The notes under the pieces were generated by a model. It worked only from the letters and a program-made list of their open reading frames with translations. It was not told the origin of the DNA and searched no databases. Made by a program: the position numbers and the translations under genes. Positions 11,282-20,081 of a stretch of 64,000 bases of DNA are shown one piece after another (positions within the stretch are counted from its first letter, which is position 1; each line of letters begins with the position of its first letter). The stretch comes from Staphylotrichum longicolle (taxonomy: Eukaryota > Ascomycota > Sordariomycetes > Sordariales > Chaetomiaceae): positions 930,001 to 994,000 of the forward strand of contig JAHCVI010000001.1 of assembly GCA_019096155.1 (NCBI GenBank), in the 5' to 3' direction.

Positions 11282-11893
11282 ATGTATCTCACCGCTGCCA
11301 CTGCCATTGCTGCCCTCGCGGCGACTGGGGCTGTCGCCTCACGGACAACCCCGACCCGCCGCGACGACGGCGACGACCGTAACCCCGACGTCGCCATCTT
11401 CCCCCCATTCGATACATATTCCAACTGGGCCATCTGCAAGGGCAGGATCACCAAGAACCGGTTCCCCAACCTGCAGGCGCCGACGGACGACGGCGGCTGC
11501 GTGCGCTACTTCCAGGGCATCGACATCACGGGCGTCGTGACCGAAAAACACTTCTTCGCAAAGGACGGCTTCGTCAGCGCGTGCGACTGCGTCGCCGAGT
11601 GCCTCTTGCGCCCGGGCAACTGCACCAACTGGGTCTGGAAGCACGCCTTCATGGACGGGGACGACGGCAAGCGCAGCTGCACGCTCTACAGCTCGCCCAA
11701 CCTGCCCGCCAACGTCACCCTGGCCTACGACACGGGCCGCAGCACCGGCTTCGACCTCCTCCAGCCCACCAACAACCCGCAGGCCGGCGCCAATGCACCG
11801 CTCACCACCTTTGATAAGGAGGGGATGAATCCCGACACGTATGGCGTGTCTGGCTTTGCGGTACAGGATCAGAACAATCGCCAGTACTGCTGA
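11282..11893 (+). CDS. Secreted cysteine-rich protein (apple/PAN-like segment)
   Basis: The 203-residue product begins with a clear signal peptide (MYLTAATAIAALAATGAVA) followed by a basic segment with an Arg-Arg pair (TPTRR) that might be a Kex2-type site. The mature part has cysteines in AICKG, GGCVRYF, ACDCVAECLL, NCTNW and SCTLYSS plus a final C-terminal Cys. The ACDCVAECLLRPGNCTNW...CTLYSSPNLP arrangement resembles apple/PAN-like modules in fungal secreted proteins of unknown function. Potential N-glycosylation sites are NCT and NVT. It is a single-exon gene. The start is the ATG opening the signal peptide; the open frame upstream of it is not coding-like. It may be an extracellular adhesin, effector-like or cell-wall protein; which one cannot be told. 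Confidence 0.8.
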   Translation: MYLTAATAIAALAATGAVASRTTPTRRDDGDDRNPDVAIFPPFDTYSNWAICKGRITKNRFPNLQAPTDDGGCVRYFQGIDITGVVTEKHFFAKDGFVSACDCVAECLLRPGNCTNWVWKHAFMDGDDGKRSCTLYSSPNLPANVTLAYDTGRSTGFDLLQPTNNPQAGANAPLTTFDKEGMNPDTYGVSGFAVQDQNNRQYC

Positions 11894-12522
11894 GTTCTGA
11901 GTCCAATCGTTGCGTGTGAGGTCTGAGATGATGGTGCAGGTTGTTGTGAAATAGCAAAGCAGCTAGGGGGAGAGGGGGGGGGGTTGAGGCGGGTTGTCGA
12001 ACAGGAAGGATTACGGCTCCAATGTCTTTACTTGCTTTGCAACCATATAACTCCCTCGATAGCGCTCTCATCAATAAGCATTCAAAATCGTACACGCCAC
12101 CGCTGACAGTCGAAAATGTCGAGAATCCAGTGAGACGCGTCTTGCCAAAGGCCGCCTTTGTTGGTCTGCTCGATGCGGGTTTACCATCACGAGGATTAGC
12201 GAGGTACAGTTGTTCGGGAATTGCTGGTCCTCTCCCGACCTTTCCTGCATCTTCTGGTCCCTTGTATGGCTACCTAACGAGTTCATCGAGATGAGGCGCC
12301 ATTTGCTACGCACTGTAGGTCTGGTTGTCACAATGCGAAGAGCGTCGAGAGGGCGAGAAACAGTTCAAAGTGCATGCTTGGTTCAGTAAGCGAGGGAGCT
12401 CTAAGAGCTTCGTATATACCTATACAAATAAATAGGTCCCCGATTCCTTCGTGAACGACTGTACTGCTCAAGCTTGGTACGGGTCTTTTTTTAGCAAAGC
12501 TGAGCAAGCCGCTATTGTGGCT

Positions 12523-14983
12523 TCAAAGCCCGGAGAGCAACTTCTTCAGTGGTTCTATCACAACGTCATATACCCTGCGCTGGAAGGCGGCATCTTCAGA
12601 CACATCGCAGCCGAAATCTCCAGTAAGACAGGTACGGACGACAGTCTCAAAGGCGTTCCCCATGTATTGCGCAAGATGACCGGCGAGGTACTCTCTGACG
12701 ATCTGGTCACGGTTCTTGGACAGAGAACTTGTGGGCGTGTATCGAGGAGGCCTGTCAAACGGCTTCCAGAACCCGATCTCGAGTAGCACCATGCCCAAAC
12801 TAGATTGAGCATCGTTAGCTATGAACTATCGTCGAGGGGAAGTGGGGTCGGCGTTGGTAAACTCACCTGTACAGGTCGTGTGTCTTATTGAAACTGACCG
12901 TGAATCCGGCCTGGTAGTCCGGGTGCCAGTACCGGGCCCTCCTCAACGCATCCGCCCTGGAACCCACAGCGCCATTTTTATCCTCCCTAGAAAGCCCGAA
13001 GCCAATTAGGAACGGTGTCTTCAGCCTACCTTGAAGGATCGTCCTGGCGCCCTCGGAATCGGCCGCCGCAAAGAACAGCACGTTGTGCGTGTTGATGCTC
13101 TGGTGCAGCCACCCGCTCATGTGCAGCCGGAACACCGTCTCGGCCAGCGCCAGTGCCAGCGCGCACCGATCGTTAAGCGTGGGCGGGACCAACCCCGCCG
13201 TCTCGCTCCTGGGAGGGACGTCTTGAAGCAGGCGCAGGAGCGTGGTCGGCGGGTCGCCCGCCGCTCCCGGCGGGAAGCGGTATACGAGCGCCACACGGTC
13301 CTCTTCAAAGTCGACGGTGAAGCCTGCGTAGTCGAGTATACGCAGCGTCGCGGGCCGCGGGACACGCAGGAGCGCCGACACCCTCTTGAGGTGCCTCGTA
13401 GGAGCCCAGTGGTGGGGGTCGGGCGACAGCCACTGCCATTCGAGCAGTACCACCTCGCTCGTGGCGGCAATCGTTGCTACCTGGCGCTGGCCGTCGCCGG
13501 GGAAGTTAACGACGGCGAAGTCGTCGAAGGAGAAGAGGCTCGTGCGCGGCGCAGAGCCAACTGTTGCGAAGTCGCTATCGGGGGCGAGGAGCTCCAGCTT
13601 GCGCCGGGCATCGGCGGCGAGCTCGGGGTACTCTTGCACAGAAGCGGCGGCCAGAGTGGCTAACGTAAAGGGATCCGACGTGGCGATCAAGGCGGTGGCG
13701 GCGCTGATGAGCGTGGGGCGCATCTTGTGCGGGCCGGCGGCTAGTGCGACAAATTGTTCCAAGACGTCCGTCAGCATCTTGAGATCAGTTGCAAGCTTCT
13801 CCATGTTGGTCTCGTCGAAGTGAAGCCATTTGATGACGTGGGGGTGGCCCAGTTCCGCTCCTTCGTCGTCCTCGAGATTTGAAGAAGAAGAAATCTCAAA
13901 CTTGAGCTTGTAATGGGCACGAAGGTGACCGGTATCGGTGGTGATGAGTTTAATCGACTCAAGGGTGTTATAGACGGGCTGGCTGAGTAGGCCAAGATCC
14001 CCCGTGTCTTTTGCCCTTTGGACTGTCTCGAGAGTCTGTGTGAGAGCCTGGAGTCTGTATTCCTGGATTTCCATCTTGCTGAGGATGATCTGGGCTTCCC
14101 GTCCTAAGCTTTTCAGGGACCGGAAGGATCGATATCCTTGCATGCAGAGACCGCATAGGTCGTCCAAGCTGCTCTTGTCCTGGAAAGGGAGCATGTTGCT
14201 GAGTTTGGTCAGTCTCCATGCACGACTGAGGTGATCTTTCGGTGTCGACTCGACTGCCTGTCTCGCCGCTTCCTGGTCAATAGGTTTGGATTTCTGGTCA
14301 TGGCTAGAAGTTTTGTCTGGAGTCCCAAGTTCTTTGCCTTTTAAGTTGCCACTGACAGTCTGAGTGGTCCGAAGAGGTGATTGCTTTTGGAGGCAGGCGG
14401 CTGCCGCAGCCCGAATGACCCCAACGTCCCCGACATTCTGTGCGGATTCCTGATAGGTTCGTAGAGGGCCGGCGAAATTTCTCAGGTGTTGTACCAACTG
14501 TTCTAGCTCGTCAAGCTCGCTGAAATCATTGTTGGTGCTGAGACGGCAAGTACGTCAGTCCCTCACTTCTGCCGTGGATGCTAGGGCAACTGACTCCGTG
14601 AACAAGTCGCCATCGACAAGGATGGTGAGCATCTCCTGGAAGCATGTTCGTAACCTTGGGGCTAGGATCTCGAACCCAGTGCTGTCGTTCTCGATGGTTC
14701 CCAGAGCGCTTTCACCCTGAACCACGATATCATCCCCCCAAAGTCGAAGACCAAGTAGGACATTCGTCAACTGGAGATAGCGCTCGACAAATCTCTCGTG
14801 GTCAATCCCAGTGGCCTTCTTTCTCTTCATCCACTCCGCAGCTGATTTCACCCGACACTGGACGTCGTCATAGAGGATCGGCAGCGGTGCGTTCCAAGAC
14901 TCGGTGGGAAGAGCCAGCTGCTGGTGCTCCTGGCTTCGATCCTCCTCCATTATTGCTCGCAACTCTTCCTCTGTGATGCCCAT
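12523..14983 (-). CDS. Pseudokinase-like protein with helical (HeLo-like?) N-terminus
   Basis: Exons on the minus strand are 14983-14595, 14537-12867 and 12799-12523. The 57-nt first intron removes an in-frame stop, and the 67-nt second joins THDLY-S-LGMVLLEIGF. The first half is predicted helical, with an LRLWGDDIV segment reminiscent of the RLxRWG motif of HeLo/prion-inhibition domains, then a long coiled region. The C-terminal third follows a kinase plan (VVLLEWQWL, GWLHQSINTHNVLFF, LIGFGLSRE, DLYSLGMVLLEIGFWKPFD), but the catalytic HRD is HQS and DFG is GFG, so it should be inactive. This architecture is typical of fungal cell-death and NLR-associated signalling proteins. The start is uncertain: 14983 is the first in-frame ATG, but the open frame continues upstream to about 15064 with protein-like sequence (GIATIVYKLIDRLSGVLL), so an upstream exon or another frameshift is likely. 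Confidence 0.7.
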
Positions 14984-15281
14984 GTCGGACAGCAAGACAC
15001 CGCTGAGTCGGTCTATGAGCTTGTAGACAATGGTGGCGATACCAGGTTTGTCAGTTTGTCTCTCCCTCCGTCAGACGGAGCAACGCCTCGGCGGGGTCGT
15101 GTTGGGCTGCAGTGCGGGAAGCAGTGGCGTCTGCAGTGGTTGAAGGAGGGGTAATCGGTGTCAACCCCGGGCTGAGGCTGAGGCTGAACCCTCAGGTTCC
15201 TCTGGGGTGTTTCTGCACTCGGGTCGTCATGAGCCAACATCACGCCTTCGACGACCAAGAACTCGACATAGGAGACAAAGA
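14984..15281. promoter_or_regulatory. Shared spacer of a divergent gene pair
   Basis: About 300 bp separate the two head-to-head signalling genes. Part of it (14984-15064) may be missing N-terminal coding sequence of the minus-strand gene, so the real shared promoter may be only about 200 bp. It contains a short direct repeat GGCTGAGGCTGAGGCTGA near 15171-15187. Confidence 0.45.
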
Positions 15282-16924
15282 ATGGCTGACCCAGTCCTCC
15301 CTGCGATTGGAGTCGGAATAGGGGGCGCCAACCTCCTGTCCAACAGTTTTGCGACCGTGGCCAAGCTCAACTCGGTGCGGCACAGCACCCTGGACTTCAA
15401 AAGACGCGTTGCGGCCCTACGCCGCAGAATCGAGACGTGCGAGGCAAGGCATCTGGACTGGACAAAGAAGTGGAGGTACGACGACGACGGGCGCTATCCC
15501 GAGGCCATCTACAGAGAGCTGTGGGGCTCCGAGTACGGGACCATCCACCGGACTTGGATGGCCGCCCAAGCAGACCTCCGGCACCTGAACCGGCACATCC
15601 AGTCTGTGCTCGACGAGAAACGCGAGAACCCGGCGTGGCGGGAACACCTTGCCGTGCACCGTGTGCGCCTGCTCCGCAACATTGCCTTCGCTCTGGCCAG
15701 CGAAGCCAGTCTTGAGGACGAAATCTGCCGTCTCGAGGCAACCCTGAAGAGCCTTGACGAGGCCTCAGAACGTCAGCTCCGAATCGTCGCGAGTTCTGTT
15801 TCTGACCTCGCTGTTGCTCCTGAAGTCATGATGCGTCTTGGAAACCTGCGGCTTTTTGGCGAACAGCTTGGCCCACGGCTAAGCGAGCTGCCGTCAACTT
15901 CGGCCTGGTCACTTGAGCTGTGCCATCCCGACATCGGCGGGAATGCCGAAGGATGGAACACTCTGTCGTCTCTCCAAGTTTGGCTCTCTTACGTCTTTGA
16001 CGATGGCCCTCGACGGCGCATCAAGCTGCGCTACTCCCTCGTGGATGGACCGAGCCCGAACGCGTGGGCAATCCACGTGACTGACAACATCGACGACACT
16101 TCGCAAGCTACCGTGACGTACAATCCCGCGGTCTCCCAAAACTACCCGATAGCAAGGCAAACCGAGGCGTTCAGCAGCCTGTTTATGAGGAGAGCCTTCG
16201 AGTCCAGAATCGCCGCCGCGGCCTGGGAGGCGGACAAAGCCTATCTCGTCCTCTCGCTGGTCAACTGGTCGCTTTTGCTCTGGACGAGCGACTGGACTGC
16301 TGCTTGGTGCTGCTCAGGCCTCCGATTTGTTCGAGCTGAGGCCAGCCCTGAAGTTGTGGGGAAGAAGGAGCTCTTCTTACCCTCCTTCAGCAGGTGCGTG
16401 CGACAGCATCAGCGCCAGCACCAACACCATGGACATGCACACGACGAAGGCGCCAGCGGCATGCACGACTGCCATGCAAATCAGAGGCTGGCTGGCCTCG
16501 GCCTGGTTCTCGCTGAGACGATTTGCGCCACGCCATTCCAGAAAGCTCGCTCCGGGTACCGGAGATGGAACTTTGCCGAGTGGCGCTGGGACGATATCAC
16601 CGAAACCAAGCTGCTGGACGAGGTCGAGGAAAAAGCCCAATGCAGAAGGGTTCGACAGGCAGTTCAGCATTGTCTCGCCGTTGACCAGGGCTCGAGCAGC
16701 GTGGCAGCCATGTACAAAGGCTATGTTGAAAACGTATTCGGTCCGTAAGTGCACAACTATTCTCAGTCTCATAGCAACTTACTCAGATCTGACCCGTCTA
16801 CTCCTACATTAGCATCAAAAGTTGGTGTGAACGGCTGGAAGAGAACGCATCCAACAATGCTTTCATGATCGAACCGTTCAAACAGTTTTACTGGCCAACC
16901 AGTGCCTTTGAACCAGCCCGATAA
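15282..16924 (+). CDS. DUF7580-like protein (helical N-terminus, putative signalling)
   Basis: Exon 1 is 15282-16744 and exon 2 is 16813-16924, joined by a 68-nt GT-AG intron, giving 524 residues. The N-terminus (PAIGVGIGGANLLSNSF) is hydrophobic and Gly-rich like HeLo-type domains, followed by a long charged helical region (RVAALRRRIETCEARHLDW; LASEASLEDEICRLEATLKSL). The C-terminal part (RLAGLGLVLAETICATPF ... KLLDEVEEKAQCRRVRQAV ... YKGYVENVFGP) matches the general plan of fungal DUF7580 proteins, whose C-terminus resembles a degenerate kinase C-lobe. A His-rich patch (QHQHHGHAHDEG) is lineage-specific. It is divergently transcribed from the pseudokinase-like gene. The family assignment comes from pattern recognition only. 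Confidence 0.65.
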
Positions 16925-17615
16925 AGAGGTTTTGGATGCATCTTGGTTTCCGCTTAGCTACGGAGAACTCATAGCGTTAGGTAAACTCCAAAGTTGTTAG
17001 CTTTGAACTGTTGGTGCAGCCACTGAGGCGATAGGGCTTGCATCTGGGATGAGATCAGGGGACATACACCACTGCATTCTGAACAAAAGGGGAACCAGTA
17101 TGTTTCAAAGTTATCGGAGAAAAAGGGATACTCCGTAGCGATATACTATTATGTCGCGATAGCAGCTAGAGAGGACTAAACCTTTCTCTAGCTCGTAAGA
17201 GTTTCGAAGGTGGGGCTGGAAGATTACAGCAGCGCACAGCCAACCGGGTGCCCCACAATGCAAATCTCTCCATTTTGCGAGATTACCGTATCCAGGTTAC
17301 GGTATTCAGCTTTTCAGATGATTGAGCAAGCTCACTCACTCGATCCCTCCACCCTTCCACTTTCTCACAAACAATAGCAATATCGAACCCCTTTATAACC
17401 TTCCCAAACCAACGACTCCAAAACTCACTGGTCTTGCATCTCATCCCACTCGATTTCATCAAACCCCAAACATACCGTTTTCCCTCTTTACCCTCGACTA
17501 CGACGACTACGAAATCTCTAACTGATCACATCACATCTACGCCGTCCCCTCAAAAGGTTCTATCCCAACCTAAGTCACTCGTCTCATTCACACCTTCAAC
17601 ATCATCACCATCAAA
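16925..17615. other. Intergenic spacer
   Basis: No gene is seen. A small hairpin with a 7-bp stem (TACCGTA ... TACGGTA) lies at about 17286-17306. The last 250 bp are C/A-rich and pyrimidine-rich, typical of a fungal promoter and leader. Confidence 0.5.
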
Positions 17616-18839
17616 ATGTCACACCCCACACCAGAGCCCCCTCCCGCGATGCCTCCAACACTCGACACAACGACTCTCAACACGGCCATCGCCTCCCTCG
17701 CGCCGGCCCTCGAACTCCTCGAGCGCTTCCATCACCGCAACAAGAACCAGCACCGCCTGTCCAAGTGGTGGGCCAGGCCGACATGCTCCGGCGGCATGTG
17801 CGGAAGATGCTGGGCGAGTTGGAGGGGTGCGTGGAGGGTGCGGAGCGGGGAGCGGGAGGAACTTAATGAAGGCGAAGGGGAAGGGGAGGAAAGATGGCGA
17901 GGAGGATCCCGGGGGGGAGATGGTGAGGAAGAGGGCGGGGTATTTGAGGTGGGGGTTGGGCCGGGGACGTTTCTGTATGTGGATTTCTCTATTGTCTCAA
18001 TTGTTTCCAGAGTGATGCTGACTGGTTGTAGGGCATTCACCCAGCTGTCCGCCGACAGGCAGTTTGCGCACCTCGGCCTGATGCTGCTCGGTGTTTTAGC
18101 GCAGGTGGACCAGGCCGTTGCGCCGTTTGCGCCAGCTTCTACCAGCAGCCAGGACGAAACCGCTGAGCAAGCACCCGGAGCGGACAGAACCGCGGCATCG
18201 GAGCAAGCCGCGACCGAGCAAGAAGACGTCGAAATGTCACTTGTCACAGATATGGGTGTGGCCGTCTCGCGAGAAGAGATCATGGCGTCCATCGAGCAGG
18301 ACTCTACACCAACCTTCACCCAACCATCAACACAACCAACCCGACCCCACCCCCGATCCATCTCCCTCCCCACCAACCCCCCAGCACGCCAGATCAAGAA
18401 CCTCATCGACCAAACCCGAGGCGGCGTCCACACCGAACCCGCCAGCAAAGAGCCCAGTCTCGACCCAACTAAACCCAAGAGAAAGAAACCCGCACGAAAG
18501 CGAGGCGACGAGTTCGACGCCATCTTCGGCGCCTTCGACAGGCCCACCTCCTCCCGCAAACCCTCATCAACCCCAGCACCATCCAAGACCGAACCACCAC
18601 CACAGGCAAGCAAAGAGGACAGCAGAAGCACCGTCCCCAGCCTCGAACACACCCCCAACCTCGATCCAACCGAACCACCAAAGAAGAAGAAAAAGAAGGC
18701 TCGCGAAGGCGGACTAGAAGGAGCAGGCGACGAGTTCGACGACATCTTCGGCTCGCTCGACAGCAGCAAACCCAAGACAAAGAAGAAGAAACAGAAGAAG
18801 GGCGGGGACGAGTTCGACGACATCTTCGGGGGTCTGTGA
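17616..18839 (+). CDS. RMP1: RMP1-like RNase MRP subunit, frameshifted
   Basis: Rmp1 is a protein of RNase MRP, the nucleolar enzyme that cleaves pre-rRNA. The conserved motif HHRNKNQHRLSKWW lies at residues 40-53. After it the functional sequence continues one base back as AQADMLRRHVRKMLGELEG, so a base is missing at about 17771-17777. The original frame is regained before 17950 (VGPGTFL), implying a second indel. A 57-nt intron, 17966-18022 (the donor follows ACGTTTCT), joins GPGTFL to AFTQLSADRQFAHLGLMLLG, also a family block. Reading straight through instead adds YVDFSIVSIVS and related residues, which look like intron. The C-terminal half is disordered and basic, and carries three copies of a GDEFD(A/D)IFG motif, the last at the very end. 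The true product should be near 390 residues. Confidence 0.75.
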   Translation: MSHPTPEPPPAMPPTLDTTTLNTAIASLAPALELLERFHHRNKNQHRLSKWWARPTCSGGMCGRCWASWRGAWRVRSGEREELNEGEGEGEERWRGGSRGGDGEEEGGVFEVGVGPGTFLYVDFSIVSIVSRVMLTGCRAFTQLSADRQFAHLGLMLLGVLAQVDQAVAPFAPASTSSQDETAEQAPGADRTAASEQAATEQEDVEMSLVTDMGVAVSREEIMASIEQDSTPTFTQPSTQPTRPHPRSISLPTNPPARQIKNLIDQTRGGVHTEPASKEPSLDPTKPKRKKPARKRGDEFDAIFGAFDRPTSSRKPSSTPAPSKTEPPPQASKEDSRSTVPSLEHTPNLDPTEPPKKKKKKAREGGLEGAGDEFDDIFGSLDSSKPKTKKKKQKKGGDEFDDIFGGL

Positions 18840-20081
18840 ATAATAAATACAAACACTCCCACTCCCATCCAGGAGGATTCTAGCTCCAACGTTACCTTAG
18901 CAGCCGTGTCAGAGATGACACATCAAGGGAGAAAGAAGCGTGGGTACTGTCTGTCTGTTTCCTGTAGAGTATGTGAGCAATGTCAGTCAGGGGTTTAGTT
19001 CATCAAGCCAACCCGCCCCTCCCCCACCCCCAAAGAGGTTGTTGCTTGGCAAAACTATGGTTGGACCCAACGCGTTCCCTGAGAGCGGCGTAGCTGTCTT
19101 GTACGTACGAAATACCAACCACAGATTACTCGAGAGTCAAGACACAGTCTTCCACCACCACTCACACCAACCCGCAACGGAACAAAACACATGCCTTCCC
19201 AACATCAATTAACATCTGACCTACAAAGTGGTACTCACAACTACCAAAGTACCAACCTAACCAATACAGCTGTGTATCTGCGAGGAGCTGGGGGAGGAGG
19301 GGTGAGGGGGGAAAGGATGAGGATGATGAGGCGGAGATTTGACTCTGAGAGCTCAGGAAAACCAAACCAACAACCAACAAGGAGCAGCAGCACTAAGACG
19401 ATACAAAAAAACAAAAGAGGAAAACAGTAATCAAGACGACAACCACAAGCAGCAACAACCCAGCACCAAAAGACAACCCCCATCCCTCAATCCATCCCAT
19501 CAATCAATCAGAAAGAAGATTTCTCCAAGCCATTCCTGACGCCGCGACATCCAGATGATGATGGGGGGCCAAGGCACGCACGTCAGTCCAAGGGCCCCCC
19601 CAGTTAGGGTACTTTCAGAAACCACTTCTCCTTCTTCCTCCCTCCGTCCCCGATGGGCACTACACCGGAAGCAGCATCACATCCACGTTTGTGCCGTGAG
19701 ATATGCCCACAACTCTTCCTCCGCCCGGGCTTCGACGCTGCTGTTGCCAGCGCCGTTCCCATGGATAGTGGCAGCCCAGTCGCAGTTCCCACTCCCGTTG
19801 TTATTGTCACCGCCCCCATCCACGGTGCCATCCACACTGCTGCTGGCATCAGCGCCGTCCCCAACGTCGCCCCTGCCATTGCCAGCACAGATTTCCCGGG
19901 TTTCACTGTTGTCATCGCACCCATTGCCACTGTTACTCCCAACCATGACCACATCCTCATCATTCCCATTATTATCCCACCCCAAGCTCTCCTCCCCCGT
20001 TTCTCCCTTCGCCTGTACCTCCACCTCTCGCTCCTCAACTTCGACACTCCTCTCCTCCTTCACCTCTTCCCTACAGGCACC
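18840..20081. other. Spacer between RMP1-like and TUP1, convergent
   Basis: This is the shared 3' region of two convergent genes. 18840-19550 is A/C-rich with no gene. 19677-20081 stays open on the minus strand in the same frame as the last TUP1 exon, directly beyond its stop, and would encode an Asp/Asn/Gly-rich stretch; see findings. Other frames are also open here, so I treat it as 3' UTR. Confidence 0.5.

Noticed and set aside
12451..12786. Plus-strand open frame
   Set aside because: Overlaps the last exon of the pseudokinase-like gene, whose minus-strand reading (LGMVLLEIGFWKPFD) continues the kinase fold.
17732..18889. 385-codon minus-strand open frame
   Set aside because: Antisense shadow of the RMP1-like gene, full of Ser/Phe runs from the Lys-rich tail.
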